From UMGS1491 sp944380925 (GTDB lineage Bacteria; Bacillota; Clostridia; Oscillospirales; Acutalibacteraceae): a DNA stretch of 64,000 bases. A model generated the notes under the pieces. It searched no databases, was not told where the DNA came from, and saw nothing but the letters and a program-made list of their open reading frames with translations. How positions within the stretch are numbered: position 1 is the first letter of the stretch; every line of letters begins with the position of its first letter. This document shows positions 17,186-26,963 of the stretch, piece after piece. The DNA lies in assembly GCA_944380925.1 (NCBI GenBank), contig CALWJD010000007.1:7807-71806 (forward strand), given 5' to 3'. The position numbers and the translations under genes are program-made.

Positions 17186-17740
17186 TTATAAAGACATTAC
17201 TTCCGTAGTTTTTGCTTCGCACATATCATCAATTTGTTTACAGAATTTATCGGTTAAATCTTGAACTTTTTTTTCGCCTTTTTTCTGGTCATCTTCGGTT
17301 ATTTCGGCATCTTTTTTCATGTTTTTGATTTTATCCATGGCATCACGGCGAATATTTCTTACCGAAATTTTGGAATTTTCCGCCATTCCTGAAACTTCTT
17401 TTGCTATTTCTTTTCTGCGGTCTTCTGTAAGCTGCGGGAAAATAAGTCTTATTACTTTGCCGTCATTTTGCGGGTTGATTCCTATATCGGATTTTTGTAT
17501 TTCTTTTTCGATTATATTCAAAAGTGAAACGTCCCAGGGCTGAATAACAAGAACCCTTGCTTCGGAAATCGATACCGCTGCCACCTGGTTAATGGGCGTG
17601 GGGGTTCCATAATAATCGACTTTAATTTTATCAAGCACGGAAGCGTTTGCTCTTCCCGCTTGAATACCTGCATATTCGCTTCCGAGTCTTTCACATGCTG
17701 ATTTCATACGTGTGGTTACGTCATTTAGTAATTGGTTCAT
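17186..17740 (-). CDS. frr: Ribosome recycling factor
   Basis: Splits the post-termination ribosome with EF-G. 184 aa, normal. The three-helix bundle begins ATRMKSACERL-like (TTRMKSACERLGSEYAGIQAG) and includes the family motifs GRANASVLDKIKVDYYGTPTP, PWDVSLLNIIEKEI and VSGMAENSKISVRNIRRDAM. It sits between pyrH and uppS, a common order. The RBS AGGAAAAATT precedes ATG. Confidence 0.97.
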   Translation of the reverse strand: MNQLLNDVTTRMKSACERLGSEYAGIQAGRANASVLDKIKVDYYGTPTPINQVAAVSISEARVLVIQPWDVSLLNIIEKEIQKSDIGINPQNDGKVIRLIFPQLTEDRRKEIAKEVSGMAENSKISVRNIRRDAMDKIKNMKKDAEITEDDQKKGEKKVQDLTDKFCKQIDDMCEAKTTEVMSL

Positions 17741-17778
17741 AATTTTTCCTCCGTAATTTATTGTTATAATTTAAATTA

Positions 17779-18483
17779 TTATTTTGCTATTGTGCCAAGG
17801 TGCGCGCCGTTTAGTTCACGCACAATATTTTCCGGGTCGTCCATGTTGAAAACGTGAACGGCAATGCCGTTATCTCTACACATGGAAGCGGCAGTGGAAT
17901 CCATTACTTTAAGATTTTTTGAAAGCACTTCTTCGAAACTAACTTCCGAATATTTTTTTGCATTTGGGTTGGTCAGTGGGTCGCAGTCATATATGCCGTC
18001 TACATTTGTTGCTTTAAATATGGCTTCGGCTTCTATTTCCGATGCACGTAGGGAAGCTGCCGTATCGGTTGTAAAAAAGGCATTACCCGTTCCGTAACCG
18101 AATATTGTGATATATCCTTGTTTCAGATAATTTATGGCTTTTTCGGGGGAGTATAATTCTCCGATTTGCGGAAAAGCGATAGCCGTCATGACTTTTGCAT
18201 TTGCATTCTGGTTTATCAGCGCTTCCGAAATTGCACTGGCGTTCATAACAGTTGCAAGCATGCCCATGTGGTCAGCTTTTACCCTGTTCATTTTTCCGCT
18301 TGTTCTGCCTCTCCAAAAGTTTCCTCCGCCTACTACTATGGCAATTTCTGTGCCCATATCGGAGCATTTCTTTATTATTTTTGCAAGATTTTCAAGAACT
18401 TCAAAATCGATACCAAATTTTTTATCGCCCGCAAGAGCTTCGCCGCTGATTTTTAAAAGCAATCTTTTATAAATTGGATTCAA
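17779..18483 (-). CDS. pyrH: Uridylate kinase (UMP kinase)
   Basis: Phosphorylates UMP to UDP; amino-acid-kinase fold, hexameric, cytoplasmic. 234 aa. Motifs: KRLLLKISGEALAG at the N-terminus, IVVGGGNFWRGR, ADHMGMLATVMNA, and the FTTDTAASLRASEI loop, followed by the KATNVDGIYDCDP segment. It is the first gene of the eight-gene minus-strand operon ending in polC. The divergent V-ATPase operon starts 245 bp away. Confidence 0.97.
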   Translation of the reverse strand: MNPIYKRLLLKISGEALAGDKKFGIDFEVLENLAKIIKKCSDMGTEIAIVVGGGNFWRGRTSGKMNRVKADHMGMLATVMNASAISEALINQNANAKVMTAIAFPQIGELYSPEKAINYLKQGYITIFGYGTGNAFFTTDTAASLRASEIEAEAIFKATNVDGIYDCDPLTNPNAKKYSEVSFEEVLSKNLKVMDSTAASMCRDNGIAVHVFNMDDPENIVRELNGAHLGTIAK

Positions 18484-18645
18484 TTTTCGAACACTCCCAG
18501 ATAAGTTTAAGTTTGATTTTCATCTATAATATTTTACATTAGTGGCAGCAATATGTAAATAGTTTGATGTTTTAGCTATTTTGCACAATATATATTTAAT
18601 TTTTAAAAGCTATAAATAAAAAAATTAATTTTTTCGAATATTCTA

Positions 18646-18673
18646 TTGACTTTTCAAATATTTGTATCATAAT
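18646..18673 (+). promoter_or_regulatory. Putative promoter of the V-ATPase operon
   Basis: TTGACT (18646-18651) and CATAAT (18668-18673) are separated by 16 bp, about 55 bp before the first coding start, in a 245-bp AT-rich divergent intergenic region shared with pyrH. Confidence 0.55.
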
Positions 18674-18728
18674 TCTAGATAACAATGGTATAAAAATTTA
18701 GAACAATATATAAAGTGAGGTATTTGGT

Positions 18729-19040
18729 ATGGATGATATGATTGAAAAGATAATTGAGCTCGATAGAAAAGCGTCAGAAGACCTCACCAAGGCGAATCAG
18801 CTCAGAATAGACCTTGAAAAAAAGATAAGCGATGTAAAAGAGCAAAAAAGAAGTGAGTATTTGAGCCAAGCTACAGAAAATATGGAAGCTTTGGAAAAAA
18901 GAGAAAAAGTTAAAGCTGCCGTGAGGCTTAAAGTTATTGAACATTCTTATAATCATAAACTTGAGCGAATTGAGGATATTTATTCCAAAAACAAGCAAAA
19001 CTGGATTGATACCATAGTCGGCAAGGTAATACAAACGTAG
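18729..19040 (+). CDS. V-type ATPase peripheral-stalk (G/H-like) subunit
   Basis: 103 aa and almost wholly charged coiled coil (KIIELDRKASEDLTKANQLR, then LEKREKVKAAVRLKV). This matches the short stalk subunit that pairs with subunit E in A/V-type ATPases (NtpF/AhaH position). It is the first gene of the operon, with RBS GTGAGG 8 nt upstream. Sequence alone is weak for coiled coils, so the assignment rests on position, size and composition. Confidence 0.75.
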   Translation: MDDMIEKIIELDRKASEDLTKANQLRIDLEKKISDVKEQKRSEYLSQATENMEALEKREKVKAAVRLKVIEHSYNHKLERIEDIYSKNKQNWIDTIVGKVIQT

Positions 19041-19124
19041 CGATTTTTTGCTATGTTTGTTTATTTTATGTTTTTATTTAAAAGAGAATGGTGGTGAACG
19101 GCGACTTTATATGTTGCTTTTATT

Positions 19125-20165
19125 ATGATATCTTATGCTTCCAATGCGGTTCTTTCAAAAGCAAGGGCGCTTTATGGCAAGAGTTTGACGGCCAAAAGTT
19201 ATGAAGAACTTTTATCTTGCAGAAATATTCCCGATATTACCTCGTATCTTAAGCGGAGGACAAATTATGCACAGGTTCTTTCGGAAATCAGCGAAAACAG
19301 CGTTCACAGAGTAGACTTGGAGCAAAAGCTTAAGTATAAACTTTTTGTGGATTTCGAAACTTTAGGTAGATACGATATTTCGGTCGGAGAGCATTTTTTT
19401 GAGTATATAATATCACGTGCGGAAATAGAGCAAATTATGCATAGTTTAATGCTTTTGGTTGCCGGAAAGTCAGGTGAATATATAAGAACCATACCGGATT
19501 TCTTTTACAGCCATACAAAATTTGAGCTTAAAGCGCTGGCCAACATAAGAAATTACGATGACTTTTTAAAGATAATAAAAAAGTCACATTATTACAAAGT
19601 TTTACTGCCGTTTAAACCGAAAAACGGAGAAAGACTGGATTTGACCCGAATAGAAACCGCACTTTACAATCACCTTTACGATATAGTTTTTGGAATTATA
19701 GATAAGTATGTTAAAGGAAAATCAAAGAAAAAACTTAAAGATTTTTTCAACCTCTACGTAGACCTTAGTAATCTTATAAGAATAGTGCGCATGCGGAAAT
19801 TTTATAATCTAAGCGATGATTACATGATGTCTGTGCTTATGGATAACGGGACTTTATCTAAAGATCAACTGAAAGTGTTTTTGGATTCGCCAAATCCCAA
19901 ACAGATGATGATAGATATGAAAAACACTTCCATGGGGAAAAAGTGGTTTTCAAGAGGGCTTGATGTTATAGATAAAGTGCCGACAAACATGAGGTATGAT
20001 TGGTGCAGACATAACATAAGGTTTTCCGTTTCACCTCCGATAGTTTTAATTTCTTATATCTTTTTAAAAGAGATTGAAATTCACAATATAATAAATATCA
20101 TCGAAGGCGTTAAGTATAGACTTTCACCCGAACAAATAAAGGCGATGCTTATAGGAGTAAACTAA
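19125..20165 (+). CDS. ntpC: V-type ATPase subunit C (rotor cap, AtpC/NtpC)
   Basis: 346 aa, the size of the d/C subunit that couples the central stalk to the membrane ring. It begins MISYASNAVLSKARALYGKSL, like the YAVARIRA start of the family, and is all-helical, with the LVDLSNLIRIVRMRKFYNL-type repeats. The position between the stalk gene and subunit I fits the usual order. A GGTGGTG box lies about 30 nt upstream, too far for ATG 19125; a 5-codon ORF (ATG 19111, stop overlapping the start) may couple translation. Confidence 0.9.
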   Translation: MISYASNAVLSKARALYGKSLTAKSYEELLSCRNIPDITSYLKRRTNYAQVLSEISENSVHRVDLEQKLKYKLFVDFETLGRYDISVGEHFFEYIISRAEIEQIMHSLMLLVAGKSGEYIRTIPDFFYSHTKFELKALANIRNYDDFLKIIKKSHYYKVLLPFKPKNGERLDLTRIETALYNHLYDIVFGIIDKYVKGKSKKKLKDFFNLYVDLSNLIRIVRMRKFYNLSDDYMMSVLMDNGTLSKDQLKVFLDSPNPKQMMIDMKNTSMGKKWFSRGLDVIDKVPTNMRYDWCRHNIRFSVSPPIVLISYIFLKEIEIHNIINIIEGVKYRLSPEQIKAMLIGVN

Positions 20166-20194
20166 TTTTTTTATAAAGAGAGGTGCTTTTAAAA

Positions 20195-22156
20195 ATGGCT
20201 GTATCAAAGATGAGTTTTATCAGTATGATAGGACCAATGAAAAATATTAACAAATTGGTGAACATCTGCGGAGAGATGGGAGTTTTTCAGCCGGATAATG
20301 TTTTTTCTTTTTATTCGAACACTGAAAACTTTAAACCCATTGCGGAAGAAAATCCGTACGCAGGGCCGCTTCAGAATCTTAAAAATGCCGTGTATTCTTG
20401 CGGAGGAGTGCTTGAAAAGGTTGATATAAAGGGATTTAATGTAAACCAATCCAAGATAGAGCGCTATGTTAGCTATATTTCCGAAAATATTGAAAATATG
20501 GTTGATGAAAAACGGGCGCTTTACGGTAAGATAGAAAATTATAAATCCGAAATAGAACAACTCAAGCATTTTTATGGGCTTAATAAAAAGCTTAAAGATA
20601 TTATGTCGTGTAGTTATATTAAACCTAAATTCGGAAGAATTCCTCTTAGCTCTTACGAAGGTTACCAAGATCTTCTTAAGAAAAGCGAGAAAAAAGGCAT
20701 AGAGCTTGTATTCTTCCCGTTTGAAAAAGATAATGATTATCAATGGGGACTTTATTTTGCAGATACTCCCAACGAGCAAGAGATAGATAGATTGTTTGCC
20801 TCTATTTATTTTGAAGAGATTAAACTTGAACCTCACGATGCTACTCCTTTTGAGGCATGCAATAATCTTAGAAATTTGCAAAAGGATATTTATAAAAAGA
20901 TAGAATCGATAGACAAAAACATAGAAAATTTTTTAAATGCCAATAAAGAGCAGTGCTATAAGTTTTATACAAAGCTAAAGGAACTTAGTACGTACTTTGA
21001 AATAAAATCTTACGCCGCACAGTATAACGAAAGTTTTATTTTGGTCGGCTGGGTTCCAAAAGATGATTTAAAGAAATTTACCGAGAGTATAGGTAGTATT
21101 AAAGGAATAGAATATTCTACCGAAGAAGGCAGCAAGGTGTTAAATCACACGCCGCCTGTAAAACTTAAAAATCCGAAAATTTTTAAGCCTTTTGAATTTC
21201 TTGTTGATACCTACGGTTTGCCTTCCTATAACGAATTAGATCCAACAGTGTTTGTGGCAATAACTTATAATATTCTTTTTGGAATAATGTTTGCCGATTT
21301 GGGGCAAGGGCTTATGGTTTCTTTGGTTGGGTATCTGATGTGGAAGCTAAAGAAGAATCGGCTCGGAAAAATTATGATCTCTTGTGGATTTTTTTCGGCG
21401 ATATTTGGAACAATATTCGGCTCCGTTTTTGGATTTGAACATGTGCTTGATCCGTTTTATAAAAACGTATTCGGGCTTCCTCACAAGCCGATTGAGGTTA
21501 TGGAATCCTCGTCCATTAACTATATAATATATTCTGCGGTCGGAGTGGGAATTTTCTTGATGGTTGTTTCAATGCTCTTTGGAATATATGCCTTTATCAA
21601 GAAAAAACAGTATGGAGAAGCGCTTTTTAGTCCGAACGGGCTTATGGGATTGATATTTTATTGTTCTATGGTCTTTATGCTTTTGGATATGGTAATGCTC
21701 CATACAGGTGTTGTAAATGGATTATATATAACCGCTTTACTGGTTATACCTCTTGTATGTATGATGTTCGAAGAAATTTTGATAAAACTGGTTAACAAAG
21801 ATCCAAATTGGCTTCCGGAAAAATGGGGAGATTATATAGCGCAAAGCTTTTTTGAACTTTTTGAGGTAATGCTTAGCTACGTTTCGAACACGATGTCGTT
21901 TTTAAGGGTCGGGGCGTTTGTGCTTGTACACGCAGGAATGATGATGGTTGTGTTTACAATGGCAGAGATGGCAGGCGGTGCCGGCGGAATTGCCTATTGG
22001 GTGATAGTAGTTGTTGGTAACATTATAATTTCCGGTTTGGAAGCTTTACTTGCCGGCATTCAGGTTATGCGCCTTGAATTTTACGAAATGTTCAGTAAAT
22101 TTTTTGAAGGTCAGGGAAAGGTGTTTACGCCTATAACCGTATCTGATAATAATTAA
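20195..22156 (+). CDS. ntpI: V-type ATPase subunit I (a-type membrane stator)
   Basis: 653 aa. The start at ATG 20195 (MAVSKMSFISMIGPMKN) has GAGAGG 9 nt upstream. Residues 1-320 form the cytoplasmic stator domain with coiled coil. Residues 345-640 contain about seven membrane segments, including FGIMFADLGQGL, typical of the family. The essential Arg is in AGIQVMRLEFYEMFSKFFEG near the C-terminus. It provides the half-channels for H+ or Na+ against the K ring. Confidence 0.95.
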   Translation: MAVSKMSFISMIGPMKNINKLVNICGEMGVFQPDNVFSFYSNTENFKPIAEENPYAGPLQNLKNAVYSCGGVLEKVDIKGFNVNQSKIERYVSYISENIENMVDEKRALYGKIENYKSEIEQLKHFYGLNKKLKDIMSCSYIKPKFGRIPLSSYEGYQDLLKKSEKKGIELVFFPFEKDNDYQWGLYFADTPNEQEIDRLFASIYFEEIKLEPHDATPFEACNNLRNLQKDIYKKIESIDKNIENFLNANKEQCYKFYTKLKELSTYFEIKSYAAQYNESFILVGWVPKDDLKKFTESIGSIKGIEYSTEEGSKVLNHTPPVKLKNPKIFKPFEFLVDTYGLPSYNELDPTVFVAITYNILFGIMFADLGQGLMVSLVGYLMWKLKKNRLGKIMISCGFFSAIFGTIFGSVFGFEHVLDPFYKNVFGLPHKPIEVMESSSINYIIYSAVGVGIFLMVVSMLFGIYAFIKKKQYGEALFSPNGLMGLIFYCSMVFMLLDMVMLHTGVVNGLYITALLVIPLVCMMFEEILIKLVNKDPNWLPEKWGDYIAQSFFELFEVMLSYVSNTMSFLRVGAFVLVHAGMMMVVFTMAEMAGGAGGIAYWVIVVVGNIIISGLEALLAGIQVMRLEFYEMFSKFFEGQGKVFTPITVSDNN

Positions 22157-22198
22157 AATTATTATATAAATAAAATTGAATTTTTGGAGGAGATTGTT

Positions 22199-22648
22199 AT
22201 GTCAGTTTTGTATTTTATTATTCCCGTTATTTGTATTGTTTTAACCACATGGCTTGCAAGCCGAGGCGTAAAAAAAGGATTTAGCAAAAAGAAAGCAGTT
22301 GTTTTGCAAATTTGTTCGGTTGTAGCCGTTATGGCAGCATATTTATTTGTTCCTATGGCTCATGCCGCTGATGCGGCACCCACTGTGGCAGCCGTCAGCG
22401 ATGCGGCTTACAATGCTTTTGGAATAGGCCTTATTGCTATGGCGCTTTCAACGGGCTTGGCTTCCATAGGTGGAGGAATTGCCGTCGCATCGGCTGCACC
22501 GGCCGCTATTGCCGCAACTTCCGAAGATCCGAAAGCGTTTGGTAAAGCCATGATATTTGTTGCGCTTGGTGAAGGCTTCGGAATTTATGGACTTTTGATT
22601 TCTATCATGATTTTTGCAAAACTCGGTTCGCTTGGTATAGGGGCATAG
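22199..22648 (+). CDS. ntpK: V-type ATPase subunit K (c-ring)
   Basis: 149 aa from ATG 22199 (GGAGG 8 nt upstream). The C-terminal half is one c-type hairpin: IGLIAMALSTGLASIGGGIA, a polar loop with SEDPKAFGKAM, then VALGEGFGIYGLLISIMIF, whose Glu is the ion-binding carboxylate. The N-terminal 60 residues hold two further hydrophobic segments ending in PMAHAADAAP, which looks like a cleavable or extra membrane part, not a second c-repeat with a carboxylate. The ring therefore has one carboxylate per subunit. Whether the ion is H+ or Na+ cannot be decided by eye. Confidence 0.92.
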   Translation: MSVLYFIIPVICIVLTTWLASRGVKKGFSKKKAVVLQICSVVAVMAAYLFVPMAHAADAAPTVAAVSDAAYNAFGIGLIAMALSTGLASIGGGIAVASAAPAAIAATSEDPKAFGKAMIFVALGEGFGIYGLLISIMIFAKLGSLGIGA

Positions 22649-22652
22649 GGTA

Positions 22653-22961
22653 ATGCGGTTTGAACTTATAAGCGATAATACCGATACATTAGTCGGTATG
22701 AGGCTTGCAGGTATTCCGGGCACTATGGCAAAAACCGAAGAAGAAATCAAAAGAGCACTCAAAAAATCCATAGATGATGAAGATGTTGCAATAATTTTAA
22801 TAACCGAGAAACTTGCGGAAATGTGCAAAGATTTGATATATGAACTTAAAAATTCCGATATAAAAACTTTGATAGTTGAAATTCCCGACAGTAAGTCGAC
22901 AAAGCGCAAAAAAGATGCAATAACGCAGTATATAAGAGATGCGGTAGGCATTAAGATATAA
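22653..22961 (+). CDS. ntpG: V-type ATPase subunit F
   Basis: 102-aa Rossmann-like central-stalk subunit that binds subunit D. It begins MRFELISDNTDTLVGMRLAGIP, the typical start of the family (sense of G-F-LAG), and has VAIILITEKLAE in the middle. Length and position (between K and E) fit. The start lies 4 nt after the ntpK stop. Confidence 0.9.
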   Translation: MRFELISDNTDTLVGMRLAGIPGTMAKTEEEIKRALKKSIDDEDVAIILITEKLAEMCKDLIYELKNSDIKTLIVEIPDSKSTKRKKDAITQYIRDAVGIKI

Positions 22962-22990
22962 GCTTACCTTGCAAAGGAGGGCCGATAGAC

Positions 22991-23584
22991 ATGAACAAAA
23001 GTTTTAAGTTCAGCAATTTCTTAGATACCATCGATAAATATGCAAAACGCAGAAAATCTAAAATAACCGATGAAATTAAGGAAATTGAAGAAAAAGAGCT
23101 CAAAAAAGCCGAAGCTGAAATTATAGAAGATGTAAACAGCATGGTGGAGCGGAAGCTTGTAAACATGAAAAATAAAATAGTGGTTGAAATTTCCCATAAA
23201 GAACTTTCCGAGCGTAAAAAAGTTTCGCTTCGTCGCAAAGAAATGATGAAAGAAATTTTTAAAGAGTGTCGCCAGAAGCTTGTGGACTTTACATCTTCAC
23301 AGAAATATACCGAGGCGCTTAAAGAATATGCTTTGCAAATATCCAAAGTTCTTTTGGAGCCGGATACACAGCTGTTTGTGAAAGAATCTGATTTGAAACA
23401 TTCGGATCTTATACAAAAAGCTTTTGGCAGAAAATGTGAAATTAAAGCATCCGGTGATATTATAATCGGCGGAATAAGAGGATATAGCGTTTCTCGTGGC
23501 CTTATTGCCGATGAAACTCTTGATGCAAAGCTTAAAGACCAAGAAGACTGGGCAGCAGAAAATTTTGGCGTGCTTTTAACATAA
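22991..23584 (+). CDS. ntpE: V-type ATPase subunit E (peripheral stalk)
   Basis: 197 aa. The N-terminal half is a long charged coiled coil (ITDEIKEIEEKELKKAEAEI). The C-terminal half is a mixed domain with IIIGGIRGYSVSRGLIADET, the conserved globular head of subunit E. A strong AAAGGAGGG box precedes ATG. It pairs with the G/H-like subunit encoded at 18729. Confidence 0.9.
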   Translation: MNKSFKFSNFLDTIDKYAKRRKSKITDEIKEIEEKELKKAEAEIIEDVNSMVERKLVNMKNKIVVEISHKELSERKKVSLRRKEMMKEIFKECRQKLVDFTSSQKYTEALKEYALQISKVLLEPDTQLFVKESDLKHSDLIQKAFGRKCEIKASGDIIIGGIRGYSVSRGLIADETLDAKLKDQEDWAAENFGVLLT

Positions 23585-23639
23585 AATAATTAAGATGGGA
23601 GGGAGAGCGTGCGAGGTATCAATAAGCGCTTGTAAATAT

Positions 23640-25430
23640 ATGAAAGAAAATAATTTTAAAAATATATCTTCAAAAGATGTAATATATGGAATAAACGGAC
23701 CCGTGGTTACCGTAAAGAACACGAAATCATTTTCCATGACGGAAATGGTTTACGTGGGTTCCGAGCGCCTTGTTGGAGAAGTTATCGGCATTACCGATGA
23801 TTTTACGACCATACAGGTTTATGAAGAAACAACGGGATTAAAACCGGGCGAGCCTATTTTTGGAACCGGCGGCCCAATGAATGTTTGTTTGGGGCCGGGA
23901 ATACTTAATAATATATTTGACGGAATTGAAAGACCTCTTAAATCCATAGAAAAAGAAAGTGGCGTGTTTATCGCAAGAGGCTGCAGTGTAGAGCCGCTTG
24001 ACGAGGAAAAAGAATGGGATGTTAAAGTTCTTGTTAAAAAAGGTGACCATTTAAATGGCGGATTTATTTATGCAGAGTGTCCCGAAACCTCCATAATAAC
24101 CCATAAATGCATGGTTCCGCCGAGTATTAGCGGAGAGGTAGTAGAAGCTAAAGAGGACGGAAAATATAAAATAAAAGACGTAATTGTTCGTGTAAAAGAC
24201 GAAAACGGTGTTGTGCACGACCTTACTTTGTGCCAATATTGGCCGATTCGTATACCAAGGCCAATGAAAAAACGGCTTCCTTCCAATATTCCGCTTATAA
24301 CGGGGCAGAGAATTATAGATACTCTTTTTCCTGTTGCAAAAGGTGGCGCTGCGGCGGTTCCGGGCGGATTTGGAACAGGCAAAACCATGACGCAGCACCA
24401 ACTTGCCAAGTGGTGCGACGCTGATATTATCGTATATGTGGGTTGCGGCGAACGCGGCAATGAAATGAGCCAGGTTGTTGATGAGTTTTCAAGGCTTATT
24501 GACCCTAAATCAAATAAACCCATGACGGAGCGAACAGTTCTTATAGCAAACACCTCAAATATGCCTGTTGCGGCACGTGAAGCCTCGATTTATACGGGTA
24601 TTACTTTGGCGGAATATTATAGGGATATGGGCTATGATGTTGCAATAATGGCAGATTCGACATCCAGATGGGCAGAGGCGCTTCGTGAAATTTCGGGAAG
24701 GCTTGAAGAAATGCCGGCTGAAGAAGGATTCCCTCCTTATCTTCCTTCAAGACTTTCGGCGTTTTATGAAAGAGCAGGTCGGGCAGAAACGCTTAGCGAT
24801 AATAAAGGATCCGTTACCATAATAGGTGCGGTTTCTCCGCAAGGTTCGGATTTTTCGGAACCTGTAACTCAGAATACAAAACGTTTTGTAAGATGCTTTT
24901 GGGCGCTTGATAAGGCTCTTGCTTATGCAAGGCACTACCCCGCAATTAACTGGATAAATAGTTACAGTGAGTATTTTGGCGACTTAGACCCATGGTATAT
25001 AGAGCGTTTTGGGGATAAGTTTATTAAGTACCGGAAAAAGATAGCCTCTATTTTAAGTGAAGAAGATAAGCTGATGGAAATAGTAAAACTGGTTGGGGCG
25101 GACGTTCTACCCGATGACCAAAAACTTATAATAGAGATAGCAAAGGTAATAAGGGTCGGATTTTTGCAGCAAAACGCTTTCCATAAAGATGATACTTTTG
25201 TGCCGCTTGAAAAGCAGAAGCTTATGATGAAAGTGATACTTTACTTAAATAAACGTGTACGGCAGCTTATAAGTGCATCTATTCCGATTTCAAAAGTAAT
25301 TGAAACGGGCATTTTCGATAAACTGACGAGAATTAAGTATGATGTTCCCAATGATAAATTGGAACTTTTAGAGAATTATAAGCGACAAATTGATGAAACT
25401 CTTGATAAAATTATAATCAGCAAAGTTTAA
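23640..25430 (+). CDS. ntpA: V-type ATPase catalytic subunit A
   Basis: Catalytic nucleotide-binding subunit of the V1 head. From ATG 23640 (MKENNFKNISSKDVIYGING) it is 596 aa, near the family's 580-600. The P-loop is GGFGTGKTMTQHQLAKW, preceded by the family-specific non-homologous insert (about 120-210), and followed by GCGERGNEMSQVV and MADSTSRWAEALREISGRL. The start is uncertain: an in-frame ATG at 23595 lacks an RBS, and the only good RBS (GGGAGGGAG) serves an out-of-frame GTG at 23609 whose 8-codon ORF ends 5 nt before 23640. Translational coupling from this mini-ORF is possible. Confidence 0.95.
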   Translation: MKENNFKNISSKDVIYGINGPVVTVKNTKSFSMTEMVYVGSERLVGEVIGITDDFTTIQVYEETTGLKPGEPIFGTGGPMNVCLGPGILNNIFDGIERPLKSIEKESGVFIARGCSVEPLDEEKEWDVKVLVKKGDHLNGGFIYAECPETSIITHKCMVPPSISGEVVEAKEDGKYKIKDVIVRVKDENGVVHDLTLCQYWPIRIPRPMKKRLPSNIPLITGQRIIDTLFPVAKGGAAAVPGGFGTGKTMTQHQLAKWCDADIIVYVGCGERGNEMSQVVDEFSRLIDPKSNKPMTERTVLIANTSNMPVAAREASIYTGITLAEYYRDMGYDVAIMADSTSRWAEALREISGRLEEMPAEEGFPPYLPSRLSAFYERAGRAETLSDNKGSVTIIGAVSPQGSDFSEPVTQNTKRFVRCFWALDKALAYARHYPAINWINSYSEYFGDLDPWYIERFGDKFIKYRKKIASILSEEDKLMEIVKLVGADVLPDDQKLIIEIAKVIRVGFLQQNAFHKDDTFVPLEKQKLMMKVILYLNKRVRQLISASIPISKVIETGIFDKLTRIKYDVPNDKLELLENYKRQIDETLDKIIISKV

Positions 25431-25449
25431 AAGCGGGAGGGGTGATTTT

Positions 25450-26928
25450 ATGATACTTAATTACGTTGGACTTAAAGAGATAAGCGGTTCTTTAATAGTT
25501 TTAGATGGCGTTGAAGGGGCTTCTTATGAAGAAGTTGTGGATATTAAGCTTGGCGATGGAACCTACCGAAAAGGAAGAATAGTAGAAATTGAGGGAGATA
25601 GGGTAGTTGTACAGGTTTTTGAAGGTACAAGGTCCATTTCGCTTGATGATACAAAGGTAAAGCTTAGCGGTCATCCTATGGAAATTTCGCTATCTCCGGA
25701 AATTTTAGGCAGGGTGTTTAATGGTTCCGGTGAGCCTATTGATCACCTTGGAAAAGTTTTCCCACAAAAGCGAATGAATATTAACGGAACGCCGATTAAT
25801 CCTATTTCAAGGGTGTATCCTCAGAATTATATAAATACCGGAATTTCATCGATAGATACGCTTTCTACGCTTATAAGAGGTCAAAAATTACCTATTTTCT
25901 CAAGTTCAGGTATGAAACATAATGAATTGGCTGTTCAAATTGCAAGGCAAGCTAAACTTTCGGAGGGAGAAGGAAATAAACTTGCAATAGTTTTTGCCGC
26001 CATGGGCGTTAAAAACGATGTTGCAGAGTATTTCAGAAGAAAGTTTGATGAATCGGGCGTTATTGAAAGAGTTGTTATGTATTTAAATCTTTCAAATGAC
26101 CCCGTTATCGAAAGAATACTGACCCCAAGATGTGCGCTGACTACCGCAGAATATTTGGCATTTGAACTTAATATGCATGTTTTGGTGATAATGACGGATA
26201 TGACGTCTTATGCCGAGGCACTTCGTGAATTTAGTTCCTCCAAAGGCGAAATACCGGGAAGAAAAGGATATCCCGGATATCTTTATTCGGATTTTGCTTC
26301 CCTTTATGAGCGTGCCGGAATGGTTAAAGGGAAAACGGGTTCGGTTACGCAGATTCCGATTCTTACCATGCCGAACGATGATATTACTCACCCTGTTCCC
26401 GATCTTACGGGATATATAACGGAAGGACAAATTGTTTTGGATAGGGCAATAGATAGAAAAGGCTACTACCCACCGATATCGATTTTGCCGTCACTTTCAA
26501 GACTTATGAAAGACGGTATTGGAGAAGGCTTTACAAGAGCGGATCATCCCGAGCTTGCAAACCAGATGTTTGCATCTTACGCAAAGGTTCAGGACGCCAG
26601 AGCGCTTGCTTCGGTTATCGGTGAGGAAGATCTTTCACCGATTGATAAGCTCTATATAAATTTTGGTAAAGCTTTTGAAAAGCAGTTTATAAATCAGGGA
26701 TTTAACGAAAACAGGCCGATTGAAGAAAGTTTAGAGCTTGGCTGGCGGCTTCTTTCCTCATTGCCTCGCTCGGAGCTCGATAGGGTAAGCGACGAAACTT
26801 TAAATAAATACTATATTGAAGATAAAGAGCTTTTGGAACGCAAAAATAAAGCTGACTTGATTAAACTGAGTGTTGAAGACGAAGATACTGATGACGATAT
26901 AGATGATATTGAAGATACCGAAAATTAA
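25450..26928 (+). CDS. ntpB: V-type ATPase subunit B
   Basis: Non-catalytic regulatory partner of subunit A in the hexameric head, 492 aa. It lacks the canonical P-loop (IFSSSGMKHNELAVQIARQA at that position), as expected. It has the conserved GYPGYLYSDFASLYERAG and MTDMTSYAEALREFSS segments. The C-terminal 30 residues are unusually acidic (EDEDTDDDIDDIEDTEN), an extension beyond the usual end. RBS GGGAGGGG precedes ATG. Confidence 0.96.
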   Translation: MILNYVGLKEISGSLIVLDGVEGASYEEVVDIKLGDGTYRKGRIVEIEGDRVVVQVFEGTRSISLDDTKVKLSGHPMEISLSPEILGRVFNGSGEPIDHLGKVFPQKRMNINGTPINPISRVYPQNYINTGISSIDTLSTLIRGQKLPIFSSSGMKHNELAVQIARQAKLSEGEGNKLAIVFAAMGVKNDVAEYFRRKFDESGVIERVVMYLNLSNDPVIERILTPRCALTTAEYLAFELNMHVLVIMTDMTSYAEALREFSSSKGEIPGRKGYPGYLYSDFASLYERAGMVKGKTGSVTQIPILTMPNDDITHPVPDLTGYITEGQIVLDRAIDRKGYYPPISILPSLSRLMKDGIGEGFTRADHPELANQMFASYAKVQDARALASVIGEEDLSPIDKLYINFGKAFEKQFINQGFNENRPIEESLELGWRLLSSLPRSELDRVSDETLNKYYIEDKELLERKNKADLIKLSVEDEDTDDDIDDIEDTEN

Positions 26929-26963
26929 AAGTATCGTAGTGCTGAGCGGAGGAGGTATGGAGT

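Noticed and set aside
20204..20881. 225-aa minus-strand frame opposite ntpI
   Set aside because: Shadow of subunit I in an operon that is continuous on the plus strand.
22199..22378. N-terminal half of ntpK as a second c-type hairpin
   Set aside because: The two hydrophobic segments lack the carboxylate and Gly-rich pattern of a c-subunit hairpin.
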